DNA of 61,509 bases from an uncultured Christensenellaceae bacterium (GCA_910587805.1 CAJUNM010000010.1:1-61509), one strand, 5' to 3'; shown: positions 45,415 to 52,750, numbered from the stretch's first letter. Notes: generated from the sequence alone by a model not told the origin. Program-made: numbers and translations.

Positions 45415-46254
45415 ATGGCAGAAATAGTAAAATTCACGGGCAGAAACGACGAGCTGTTTTGCCGCGAGAGCGCGGACAATCTCCATGCGTCGGCGCAGGT
45501 GATAGTGCCCGAAACGCACACCGTGCTTTTGATAAAAGACGGCGTGGTGTCCGAGGCGTTGCAGCCCGGCAGACACGACATATTCGATAAAGAGAACGGA
45601 CTGTTCCGAGCGAGAAAGGACAGCGACGTGGCGACGGTGGATTTCGTGTTCGTGTCCAAAACGGCGAAGCTCCCTATGCTTTGGGGGACCAGCTCGCCGA
45701 TAAAAACGCGCGATCCCATAACCGACGTGGCTATCTCCGTCGGCATAAACGGCGAACTCGAATTCCGCGTGGCAACGCCCAAAAAGTTCTATCTCGAACT
45801 TGTCGGCGCGGACACGGAGTACAATACCGACAAGCTCAAGCGTCGCATACTCAATCGTCTGCTCGGAATAATCGAGCCGGCTGTTACGAGCATCATGCGC
45901 ACCGAGCGCAAGAGCTATACCGAGTTCGCTCAGTACAAGGGCGATATAGCGGTGCGGCTCAAGCAAAAGATAGACGAAACCTTGCACGACGAATACGGCT
46001 TGGAAGTGTGTTCGTTCTCCATAAACGGCACTTACATTTCCGAATCGGATGCGGCGGCGATAGAGCGCGCGCGCGCCGAACTCAAGTCGGTCAAGCGCAC
46101 TTGCCGCAAGTGCGGCGCTACGGTCGGGCTTGACGGCAAGTTCTGTCCCGAGTGCGGCGAAAACCTCGTCGAATCGTACTGCTCGAACTGCGGCGCAAAG
46201 CTCGACGCGAACGCCAAGTTCTGTTCGCAATGCGGAAAACGAACCGGCGCTTAA
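45415..46254 (+). CDS. SPFH-domain protein with C-terminal double zinc ribbon
   Basis: A 279-residue protein of the SPFH (stomatin/prohibitin/flotillin) class related to the YdjI/'virion core protein-like' group. The SPFH region covers about residues 25-225 (VIVPETHTVLLIKDGVVSEA at the start, helical AIERARAELKSVKR at the end). Two zinc ribbons follow: CRKCG...CPECG and CSNCG...CSQCG. There is no membrane helix, so membrane contact would be peripheral. In B. subtilis the YdjI type recruits PspA-family proteins to the membrane; here a Snf7-like gene lies 600 bases downstream, which fits the same role. GGAGG precedes the ATG. Confidence 0.85.
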   Translation: MAEIVKFTGRNDELFCRESADNLHASAQVIVPETHTVLLIKDGVVSEALQPGRHDIFDKENGLFRARKDSDVATVDFVFVSKTAKLPMLWGTSSPIKTRDPITDVAISVGINGELEFRVATPKKFYLELVGADTEYNTDKLKRRILNRLLGIIEPAVTSIMRTERKSYTEFAQYKGDIAVRLKQKIDETLHDEYGLEVCSFSINGTYISESDAAAIERARAELKSVKRTCRKCGATVGLDGKFCPECGENLVESYCSNCGAKLDANAKFCSQCGKRTGA

Positions 46255-46311
46255 GCCCGCGGCGCTTAAGCGGTCTGATCGTATATTTAATCGACATTTA
46301 TATAAATAAAC

Positions 46312-46340
46312 TTGACAAACTTTGTAAAATAATACATAAT
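46312..46340 (+). promoter_or_regulatory. internal promoter for the ESCRT-like genes
   Basis: Perfect TTGACA (46312-46317), 17-base spacer, CATAAT (46335-46340), about 70 bases before the next gene. The leader holds a CGTCGACGTACCGTCGGCG hairpin and a GGAGG site. Confidence 0.65.
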
Positions 46341-46419
46341 GTACATAACGGCGTCGACGTACCGTCGGCGACTTGACGACCGAGTTCGTTCGTTGTGCAT
46401 TGTATTTTCGGAGGTAAAC

Positions 46420-46746
46420 ATGGGATTTTGTTTTTCGTCACCCAAAAAGAAAGACGTGCTTGCGGACAGCAATCAAATACTCGCGGACAACGCGCGCGTG
46501 TTGTCGGTTTGCGTAGAACTTGCCGAAGGCGAACTGCGTAAAAACGTGGAAAGACTGTACGACGCGGTCAAGTATATGACGCCCACGACGATAGCGGGCG
46601 CGATCCAAGCCGATAAAAAGATCGGCGCGCTTGCCGGCGATCTCAAGATAGTATTGAGCAAGGGCGAACGCACGCTCGTCAAGGCGGCGGACATCGTCGG
46701 CGATCTCGATACGGCGATCGTCGAAAGAAATTCTTATACGAAATAG
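46420..46746 (+). CDS. small helical protein of the ESCRT-like cluster, unknown function
   Basis: A 108-residue protein with no recognised family. It begins MGFCFSSPKKK (a small hydrophobic patch then lysines, suited to a membrane surface) and is otherwise predicted helical (ILADNARVLSVCVELAEGEL, then LAGDLKIVLSKGERTLVKAA). The ATG at 46420 has GGAGG 5 bases upstream. It lies between the SPFH gene and the Snf7-like gene, with its own promoter, so it is likely a structural or adaptor part of the same system; that is inference. Confidence 0.75.
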   Translation: MGFCFSSPKKKDVLADSNQILADNARVLSVCVELAEGELRKNVERLYDAVKYMTPTTIAGAIQADKKIGALAGDLKIVLSKGERTLVKAADIVGDLDTAIVERNSYTK

Positions 46747-46859
46747 CGGCATAGCAGCGCAATGCGCGCCGATGCGTTCGGGCGATCCGTATCGCGATCG
46801 GCGTCGCGTTTCTTGCTTTTGCGCGCTTGCCGTTTATAACAAAGAAGTAAGGAGCAATC

Positions 46860-47471
46860 ATGTTCGGAAGAAACAAGTTCAAAAAGCTTAAGCGCGAAGA
46901 AGTAGTCGACGCTATCATAGAGCTGACCAAACAGCAAGAGGATCTGGAAAACGGCGTGTTGACCAAGTCCGAGGAAGTGGATAAGCTCATGGAGCGCGGC
47001 AAAAAGGAAAAGAACCGCGACATCAAGCTCTTGTGCGCCAAGAAAGTCACGAGTCTCCGTGAAGAAATAAAACGCGACACCAACCGTGCCGCGTACTTGC
47101 TTTATAACATAAAGCTCATGGAAAAACTCAAAGCGGCGATAGACGACAATCAGTTCGTCAACAACACTACAAAGCTGCCGCTCAACAAGCTTTTGGGCGA
47201 TCAAAAAGCGCTTTCGGCATTTTTGCAAGATGCTATCCAAAACCGCACTTCCGCGGAAGAGGCGCTCGTCAGCGCGGATCAAATGTTCGACACGTACGAG
47301 CAATCGGCAAACGCCGACACCAGCCCTATATATTCCGCCAACAAGTCGGACGACGAGCTTTTGGCAATGTTCGAGATGCAGGATCAGCTCGATTCGGAAG
47401 CGGAGATCGACGCCGACCCGCTGTCGGACGAGGAGCTTGAGCAAGCGCGCAAAAGCCGAATCTCGGAGTGA
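46860..47471 (+). CDS. ESCRT-III/Snf7-like coiled-coil protein with acidic MIM-like tail
   Basis: A 203-residue protein with the layout of ESCRT-III subunits: a basic N-terminus (MFGRNKFKKLKREEVV), a long helical hairpin (about 12-95, LTKQQEDLENGV... to RDIKLLCAKKVTSLREEIKR and YNIKLMEKLKAAI), shorter helices (about 105-148) and a strongly acidic C-terminus. The tail holds two motifs like the MIT-interacting MIM1 of eukaryotic and archaeal ESCRT-III: DELLAMFEMQDQL (165-177) and DEELEQARKSRI (190-201). The next gene, 7 bases downstream, encodes an AAA ATPase with an MIT-like domain. I infer a membrane-remodelling filament protein; the resemblance is by pattern, not by a database match. A generic coiled-coil or divergent PspA is the alternative. 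Confidence 0.7.
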   Translation: MFGRNKFKKLKREEVVDAIIELTKQQEDLENGVLTKSEEVDKLMERGKKEKNRDIKLLCAKKVTSLREEIKRDTNRAAYLLYNIKLMEKLKAAIDDNQFVNNTTKLPLNKLLGDQKALSAFLQDAIQNRTSAEEALVSADQMFDTYEQSANADTSPIYSANKSDDELLAMFEMQDQLDSEAEIDADPLSDEELEQARKSRISE

Positions 47472-47478
47472 GTGATTC

Positions 47479-48594
47479 ATGACCGAAGAAAATTTGATCG
47501 AGTCGTTCGAGACTTATTATAAGCTTGCGCGCGACGCGCACAATGCGGGCGAGTACAACAAGGCGAAACGCGAGTATTACAAAGCCGCCGAGTACATGAC
47601 CGAGCTTGCAAAGCTTTCGGGCGAAAAGCTCAAGGCGGCGCGGATAGAGCGCGTAAAACGCATTTTGGCGATCGCCGATTCGCTGCCTAAGTCCGAGCCG
47701 AAAAAACCGGTCGTGCGCAAAGCCTCCGAGCGTCGCGGCGGTTCGGATAAGTCGGACGACGACAGCGAAACGCAGTTCAAAAAGGCGGAGATCCCCGACG
47801 TCACGTTCGACGACGTAATGGGGCTTGACGACGCCAAGGAAGCGATACGCATAAAAATGATATACCCGATGGAGCATGCCGACGTGTACAAGGCGCTCGG
47901 CAAAAAGTCGGGCGGCGGAATACTTCTCTACGGTCCGCCGGGAACGGGCAAGACCATGCTCGCAAAGGCGGCTGCGCACGAGGCGCGCGCGGCGTTCTAT
48001 GCGGTAAAGTGCTCGGATATAGTGTCGAAGTGGGTGGGCGAATCGGAAAAGAACATTGCCAATCTTTTCGATACGGCGCGGCAGAACGACAGAGCGGTCA
48101 TATTCTTCGACGAGCTTGATTCGCTGTTTTTCAAGCGCGGACAGGACGTGCACAACGACCGCAGAGTCAACGAACTTTTGCAGCAGATAGACGGGTTTTC
48201 GAGCAAGGGCGCGGGACTTACCGTACTCGGCGCAACGAATAATCCTTGGGCGGTGGACGATGCGGCTATGCGCCCCGGGCGGTTCAGTCAAAAAATATAC
48301 ATACCGTTGCCGGAAGATAAAGCGCGCCGCGCAATGATCAAGTCCAAGCTCGAAAAAACGCGCGTGGACGGCATTATCGACGTGGAATACACCGTAAACA
48401 AGACCGAGGGCTTTTCGGGCGCGGACATCACGGAACTCATGGACCGAGCAACCGACGCGCCGCTCCGTCGTTCGCTCGAATCGGGCGTTATCTCGGGGCT
48501 TATCATGCAGGACATCGACGACGCGCTCGCGTGCGTCAAGCCGTCCGTAGACGAAAGCACGCTGCGGCGGTTTGAAAACTATATCAATGAGTAA
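47479..48594 (+). CDS. Vps4-like AAA ATPase with N-terminal MIT-like domain
   Basis: A 371-residue AAA ATPase of the Vps4/katanin meiotic clade type. Residues 1-70 form a three-helix MIT-like domain ('YYKLARDAHNAGEYNKAKRE', then YYKAAEYMTELAKL), a Lys/Ser/Asp-rich linker follows, and the AAA domain starts at IPDVTFDDVMGLDDAK. Walker A is GPPGTGKT (152-159), pore loop 1 KWVGESE (184-190, identical in spacing to Vps4 KWMGESE), Walker B VIFFDELD (207-214), sensor GATNNPWAVD, and arginine fingers RPGRF. No protease domain follows, so unlike FtsH it is a remodelling ATPase. It starts 7 bases after the Snf7-like stop with GGAG upstream; a terminator follows. Confidence 0.85.
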   Translation: MTEENLIESFETYYKLARDAHNAGEYNKAKREYYKAAEYMTELAKLSGEKLKAARIERVKRILAIADSLPKSEPKKPVVRKASERRGGSDKSDDDSETQFKKAEIPDVTFDDVMGLDDAKEAIRIKMIYPMEHADVYKALGKKSGGGILLYGPPGTGKTMLAKAAAHEARAAFYAVKCSDIVSKWVGESEKNIANLFDTARQNDRAVIFFDELDSLFFKRGQDVHNDRRVNELLQQIDGFSSKGAGLTVLGATNNPWAVDDAAMRPGRFSQKIYIPLPEDKARRAMIKSKLEKTRVDGIIDVEYTVNKTEGFSGADITELMDRATDAPLRRSLESGVISGLIMQDIDDALACVKPSVDESTLRRFENYINE

Positions 48595-48598
48595 ATAT

Positions 48599-48640
48599 AA
48601 CACCCGATCGAATAACGGCAATTCGGTCGGGTGTTTTTAT
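48599..48640 (+). terminator. terminator of the ESCRT-like operon
   Basis: AACACCCGA (48599-48607) pairs with TCGGGTGTT (48627-48635), followed by T4, directly after the Vps4-like stop. Confidence 0.85.
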
Positions 48641-48664
48641 ATGCTTGCTTAATGCGATATTCGT

Positions 48665-49078
48665 AATTTAGCCGCTATGCGGCATTAGGGTTGAGATTCT
48701 TCACTTCGCTCGCATGCTCGCTCGTTCAGAATAGCCTACGGCTGCTGCGTAGGATAAAAGATAAAGCCCCTTTTGTCGGCTACGCCGACATTTTCCCCGA
48801 AAGGGGACAACGAGAGCCGAACATGTGTAACATCTCGTCTCCCCAATTGGGGGAGATGTCACGGCTTTAGCCGTGACAGAGGGGGCTCTATGCGATAATG
48901 TGTAATAACGTAAAGCAATCATATTATAGCTGCTAGCGCGGCATTAAAGTTTAGATTCTTCGCTGCGCTCAGAATAGCCTGCGGCTGCTGCGTAGGACAA
49001 AAGTAGTATACCGAACAATTGCAAATATCTTTTGTCATTCTGAGGCGCAGCCGAAGAATCTCAACCTTATTAAATAAA
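48665..49078. repeat. large cluster of dispersed repeats, copy 6
   Basis: Several units follow each other. First is TTAGCCGCTATGCGGCATTA with GTTGAGATTCTTCACTTCGC and CAGAATAGCCTACGGCTGCT. Next are two hairpin units of another type (GTCGGCTACGCCGAC near 48777-48791; CCCCAATTGGGGGAGATG with CACGGCTTTAGCCGTG near 48841-48876). Then come a second GAGATTCTTCG-type unit with a GCCTGCGGCTGCTGCGTAGG tail and an inverted unit near 49033-49070. No gene is present; the cluster separates the ESCRT-like operon from the phage-like region. Confidence 0.75.
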
Positions 49079-49167
49079 AAACGATAACGAAAGGTCGATT
49101 GAAATATGCGAAATAAAATGCAAATTTGTTTCGCGGTTTGTCAATAATAAATTTTGCTTTTATAAAC

Positions 49168-49196
49168 TTGATTTTTTCGTTTAAGTATGGTACAAT
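49168..49196 (+). promoter_or_regulatory. promoter of the structured leader RNA
   Basis: TTGATT (49168-49173), 17-base spacer, TACAAT (49191-49196). The predicted start is near 49203, at the first base of the closing stem of the leader RNA. Confidence 0.65.
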
Positions 49197-49200
49197 AGCT

Positions 49201-49418
49201 TTGCAACAATACCTTGTAACGAATAGCCAAATCCCCCTATACACTTGTAGGCTCTTTTCCTTTTGCATATTTTATATTCCCAACGTTAAAAATTGGTAGC
49301 TACATACCGATCCACGTTGGGTAGTATTTCTTGCAAAAGGGATGGCTAACTTACAGGTAGTGTTGCAACTATGCGGTCGGTATGTGCTATATGCCGTTCC
49401 GCAAGGAGCGGCATTATT
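49201..49418 (+). ncRNA. structured leader RNA with alternative hairpins (riboswitch-like)
   Basis: About 215 bases of leader fold into a nested structure. P1 is TTGCAACA (49201-49208) with TGTTGCAA (49361-49368), extended by TGTAA/TTACA. P2 is TAGCC..ATCCC (49224-49235) with GGGATGGCTA (49339-49348). P3 is the hairpin CCTATA/TGTAGG (49236-49251). P4 is CTTTTGCA (49260-49267) with TGCAAAAG (49332-49339). P5 is CCCAACGT (49279-49286) with ACGTTGGG (49314-49321), and P6 ATTGGTA/TACCGAT (49292-49311). Then two exclusive hairpins follow. One pairs GCGG.CGGTAT (49373-49383) with ATGCCG..CCGC (49391-49402). The other pairs ATGCCGTTCC (49391-49400) with GGAGCGGCAT (49405-49414) across GCAA and hides the AAGGAG ribosome site. 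No known class was recognised. Confidence 0.7.
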
Positions 49419-49419
49419 T

Positions 49420-50163
49420 ATGGAAAAAACAATCGAAACCGAGAGAATCACTCGATCGTTAAAGGCTCTGATCGCCAACTCGATTATCAATGAATATGCT
49501 GTCGAGCGCGTGGCGTTCGGCTTTGAAAATCCGGGCGATAAAGCGCCGATCGACTTGTATTTGCAAGATTCGCACTTAAGCATAAACGATTTTCCGTCGC
49601 GTCAAGATATTCCGGGGGTCTATATAGACGAGCAAGAGCGCATAAGTGCGGAACAGAACTATGCGGAATATGTGCGCGATCTGTTTGTTATGAAAGCGGA
49701 GCGGATATTTTCCGACGCGCCCAAAGACGTTTGCTTGGAGCGCGACGGCGAGGAAATACCGATGTTGCCGCGTTTTCGTAAATATCTGTTCGGGCTGTTG
49801 CCGTTATTTACCGAAGTATTAAACGTCGAAGTAAAATGCGACGCATTCGACCTTGTCGTTACGGAAAAAGAAAGCGATGCCGAATATCCGCTGTGGCAAA
49901 AGTTCGTAACGGCGATATTGCTCGAGCCGATAAAATCGGGCAGTCAAATCAACCGATACGTAAAAAACATTTCAAACGCGCCGAACTATATCGGCAAGCT
50001 CATAGAAAAGAAAGGCGGGAACTTTTATCTCAAGCCCGTGGATATATACGGTTACGAATATGCTTTTGCCCTGTTTTCTCTTATACAATTCGTAAACGAC
50101 GCAAACGGCAGGCTATTGGAACTTAAAATGCTTGAATGGGAACGCAAACGGTTGACAAAATAA
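49420..50163 (+). CDS. protein of unknown function controlled by the structured leader
   Basis: I do not recognise this 247-residue soluble protein. It is acidic with mixed helix and strand; 'FRKYLFGLLPLFTEVLNVEV' and 'NYIGKLIEKKGGNFYLKPVD' are the most regular parts, and there is no Cys/His cluster or signal peptide. The ATG at 49420 follows the AAGGAG (49403-49408) embedded in the leader hairpin. Two terminators follow at once, so it is expressed as a single gene at the left edge of the phage-like region. A regulatory or superinfection-type role would be a guess. Confidence 0.7.
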   Translation: MEKTIETERITRSLKALIANSIINEYAVERVAFGFENPGDKAPIDLYLQDSHLSINDFPSRQDIPGVYIDEQERISAEQNYAEYVRDLFVMKAERIFSDAPKDVCLERDGEEIPMLPRFRKYLFGLLPLFTEVLNVEVKCDAFDLVVTEKESDAEYPLWQKFVTAILLEPIKSGSQINRYVKNISNAPNYIGKLIEKKGGNFYLKPVDIYGYEYAFALFSLIQFVNDANGRLLELKMLEWERKRLTK

Positions 50164-50203
50164 AATGCAAATACAAAAAGACTGCCCGTTGTTGATTTAG
50201 AAT

Positions 50204-50235
50204 AGGTTTGTAACATTCGTTACAAGCCTTTTTTG
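50204..50235 (+). terminator. terminator 1 of a tandem pair
   Basis: AGGTTTGTAAC (50204-50214) pairs with GTTACAAGCCT (50219-50229) around ATTC, followed by six T. Confidence 0.85.
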
Positions 50236-50270
50236 ATAGGTTCGTAGCAAATGCTACGAGCCTATTTTTC
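50236..50270 (+). terminator. terminator 2 of a tandem pair
   Basis: ATAGGTTCGTAGC (50236-50248) pairs perfectly with GCTACGAGCCTAT (50253-50265), followed by T5. Its sequence is a diverged copy of terminator 1. Confidence 0.85.
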
Positions 50271-50286
50271 ATTTTTGGAGGAAAGC

Positions 50287-51189
50287 ATGGAACAAATAAA
50301 CGAAGCAACGGCGCGCGCGGCGAAAGACGCAAACAGCTTCAGCGACTACATAGAGGGCAGCGCGACAGCCAATTACAACGCGAAATGCGCCGAAGCCCGC
50401 GAAGCAGCGGAAGAGCGCAAAAAAGAAGTACCCGAAGAACGCCACGCGGAGCTTGACCGCCTTGTGGAAAGATATTGCACGAAGTTAGCGAGTTGGACGA
50501 ACCGCAACAACGCAAACGAAGCGAGTTGCCCGTCGGTAATGATCAGCGGCGCCGGAAACTTCCCCGTCAAGAAAAAGGAAAAACAAAACGCGCGGCGCGA
50601 CAGCCTTATGCGCGAGTACAACGAGATAGCCGCGATTTTAGAAAAAATCAAATCTTACGGCGTGGGCGGCTTCCCGATACTTGCGGGAGATGCGGACGCG
50701 ATCGAAAAGCTCAAGGCGAAGATTGCAAGCGCGGAAGAAGCGCAAGAAGCAATGAAACTGCATAACGCATATTACCGCAAACACAAAACGCTGAAAGGCT
50801 GCGAGGGCATATCGGACAAGCTCGCCGAACAGCTTGACGCGGTCATTCCTACAACGCTTGAAAAAGTGCCGCACGCCGGGTGGGAGCTTTCAAACAACAA
50901 CGCTAATATAAAACGCATGAAAGAAAGGCTCGCCACGTTAGAGCGCGAAAAGAACACGGAAGCAACCGAGTGGGTGACCGACGGGCTTAATTTGACGGTC
51001 GTCGAGAACAAAGAAATTATGCGATTGCAAGTTATATTCGAGGACAAGCCGAGCGCAGCAGTTAGAGAGCTTCTGAAAGGCGCGGCGTTCCATTGGTCGC
51101 CGAGCCAAAACGCATGGCAAAGGCAGCTTACGGACAACGCCCGCTATACGCTTAAAAACATTTTGAAGAAGCTGAAAGAAAACGCATAA
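50287..51189 (+). CDS. phage-type protein with C-terminal DUF3560-like segment
   Basis: A 300-residue soluble, strongly helical protein. The N-terminal 200 residues are charged and coiled (AREAAEERKKEVPEERHAEL) with a 'SCPSVMISGAGNFPVKKKEK' loop. The C-terminus, about 245-300, reads 'AVRELLKGAAFHWSPSQNAW', a short module recurrent in phage and plasmid proteins next to DUF3560 domains. Its function is not known; DNA-modification or anti-restriction links have been noted for such proteins. The ATG at 50287 follows GGAGGAAAGC. The ribosome site lies right after the tandem terminators, so its promoter must be near or read-through is needed. Confidence 0.7.
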   Translation: MEQINEATARAAKDANSFSDYIEGSATANYNAKCAEAREAAEERKKEVPEERHAELDRLVERYCTKLASWTNRNNANEASCPSVMISGAGNFPVKKKEKQNARRDSLMREYNEIAAILEKIKSYGVGGFPILAGDADAIEKLKAKIASAEEAQEAMKLHNAYYRKHKTLKGCEGISDKLAEQLDAVIPTTLEKVPHAGWELSNNNANIKRMKERLATLEREKNTEATEWVTDGLNLTVVENKEIMRLQVIFEDKPSAAVRELLKGAAFHWSPSQNAWQRQLTDNARYTLKNILKKLKENA

Positions 51190-51283
51190 CCCCGCTGACG
51201 AGTCTTTGAAAATTAAGACGAAACGACCGCGCTCGGCGCGGCGTTCGGGGCAACCCAAATACGACAAGGAGGTCAAGCAATTT

Positions 51284-51439
51284 ATGGGCAAGGGCAGCAC
51301 ATTGAGCAAAGAAAAGCGGTTCACGCTGTGCGTTCCGAAAGACACGTTCGACAAGTTGAGCGAGCGCGCCAAGCAAGAGCAAACGAGCGTGAGTGCCGTA
51401 GTTAGAAAGCTCATTATTGACGGTTTGGCAAAGGCGTAG
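51284..51439 (+). CDS. ribbon-helix-helix (CopG/Arc-like) DNA-binding protein
   Basis: A 51-residue protein: strand EKRFTLCVPKDTFDKL, then two helices (LSERAKQEQ and SVSAVVRKLIIDGLAKA), the usual RHH fold used by small phage and plasmid repressors. The ATG at 51284 has AAGGAGG 10 bases upstream; an in-frame TTG at 51206 would add a basic tail (KIKTKRPRSARRSGQPKY) and cannot be excluded. It precedes the XRE regulator, together forming the regulatory head of the early region. Confidence 0.75.
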   Translation: MGKGSTLSKEKRFTLCVPKDTFDKLSERAKQEQTSVSAVVRKLIIDGLAKA

Positions 51440-51463
51440 CGAAAATTTACAAGGGAGGTCATT

Positions 51464-51982
51464 ATGCCGAAATATAGAGAGCTACGCGAACAAAAAGGCT
51501 TGCAAGCCAAGCAAGTGGCAGATGCGGCAAGCATCGACGCAACAATGTACTCGCGGTTTGAGAATTATCGAGCTTTACCGATACCGACCGACTTCGAGCG
51601 CATAACCGAAGCGTTACAATGCTTGCCGACCGACATTTACACGCCCGAAGAGATCCGGCTTATACCGAGCGCAAACACCGCGACGGAAGCGACCGGTGGG
51701 GCAAAAGCAATCAGAGAAACGACCGAATACAAAATGACGGTACGGCTCAACAATGACTGCCGCAAGGTATTGACGAGAGAAGTACTGCAGCAATGCGGGT
51801 TCAAAAGCATTAACGAATGGGTGATCTATTGCGTGATGCAGCTCAAAAGCCAATACGAAGCGGCAAACAAAAAAGCTCCGCAGCCTTACGCGACAAGGCA
51901 CACGGAGCGGTTGGAAACAAAGCAAACTACCAACGCACCAACCGGTGCCATTCTATCACAAATAAACCCATTTGTCAAATAG
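51464..51982 (+). CDS. XRE-family HTH regulator of the phage-like region
   Basis: A 172-residue protein with an N-terminal helix-turn-helix (YRELREQKGLQAKQVADAAS, then DATMYSRFENYRALPIP), a linker, and a second small domain (about 85-145, 'YKMTVRLNNDCRKVLTREVL'). It is preceded by GGGAGG 5 bases from the ATG. It probably controls the early operon that follows after 12 bases. Confidence 0.8.
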   Translation: MPKYRELREQKGLQAKQVADAASIDATMYSRFENYRALPIPTDFERITEALQCLPTDIYTPEEIRLIPSANTATEATGGAKAIRETTEYKMTVRLNNDCRKVLTREVLQQCGFKSINEWVIYCVMQLKSQYEAANKKAPQPYATRHTERLETKQTTNAPTGAILSQINPFVK

Positions 51983-51994
51983 GAGGACAAACAC

Positions 51995-52750
51995 ATGGAA
52001 AAAGAAAAGCAAACTGCGGAAGAGGCGAAGAAGCCCGCCGCCACCAAGAAGCTGGCGAACGCGAAGCCGGAAGAGAACAAACCGTCGGCGCGCAAAAAGA
52101 CGCTGTTCGAAAAGATACAATGCGTTCGCGTAGGGCTGCAAAAAACGGAAGTGAAAAAAAGCGGCAAAATGAACGGACGCGAAAGCAAGCCGTACCTTGA
52201 GTTAGCCGACTTTACCCCGCAGCTCAACGAGCTAATGCTCGCCGAGAGATTTACGGCGATTGTCAATTTCACAGCCTCCGAAGCGACGCTTACGGCATAC
52301 GACTTCGACAGCGAGCAAACATTCACGATCACAAGCCCGATGCGCGAAGTGAAAGTGACGGGCTGCAACGATATGCAAAATCTCGGAGCGGTCGAAACGT
52401 ATCAGCGCCGTTATTTGTATATGGCTATGTTCGATATAGCAGAGAGCGACATATTGGACGGCGGCACCGGAAACGGCGAGAACAGCAACGGCAAGCCGAA
52501 AGCGGACAAGCCGTTCGAGAAGCCTACACCCGAGCAGTTGAAAGAGGTCCAAGCCCTTAAAATGGACTTGAACAATATCGCCGCGCATTTCAAAAAGAGC
52601 GTCGACGAAATCAGCAAAGAAGAGGTCGCGGAAGCTATCGCTATGCAAAAAGCCGCTATCGCAAAAGTGGAAGCGAAAAAAGCGGCACAACAAGCGGCAC
52701 AACAAGCGGCACAACAGCAAACCGAAAATGCGGAGGGAAAAGCACAATGA
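51995..52750 (+). CDS. ERF-family single-strand annealing protein
   Basis: Phage recombinase that anneals complementary single strands, working with an exonuclease and SSB. The 251-residue protein has a Lys/Ala/Glu-rich N-terminus and the ERF core at about 35-150, with LFEKIQCVRVGLQKTEVKKS and the characteristic QNLGAVETYQRRYLYMAMF and DIAESD. A tail follows with tandem AAQQ repeats (KKAAQQAAQQAAQQ). AGGAGG lies upstream. Its stop overlaps the start of the nuclease gene (ATGA, 52747-52750). Confidence 0.85.
   Translation: MEKEKQTAEEAKKPAATKKLANAKPEENKPSARKKTLFEKIQCVRVGLQKTEVKKSGKMNGRESKPYLELADFTPQLNELMLAERFTAIVNFTASEATLTAYDFDSEQTFTITSPMREVKVTGCNDMQNLGAVETYQRRYLYMAMFDIAESDILDGGTGNGENSNGKPKADKPFEKPTPEQLKEVQALKMDLNNIAAHFKKSVDEISKEEVAEAIAMQKAAIAKVEAKKAAQQAAQQAAQQQTENAEGKAQ

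Noticed and set aside
49342..49419. N-terminal extension of the leader-controlled protein to 49342
   Set aside because: It would translate the closing stem of the structured leader and lacks a ribosome site; the ATG at 49420 has AAGGAG 11 bases upstream.
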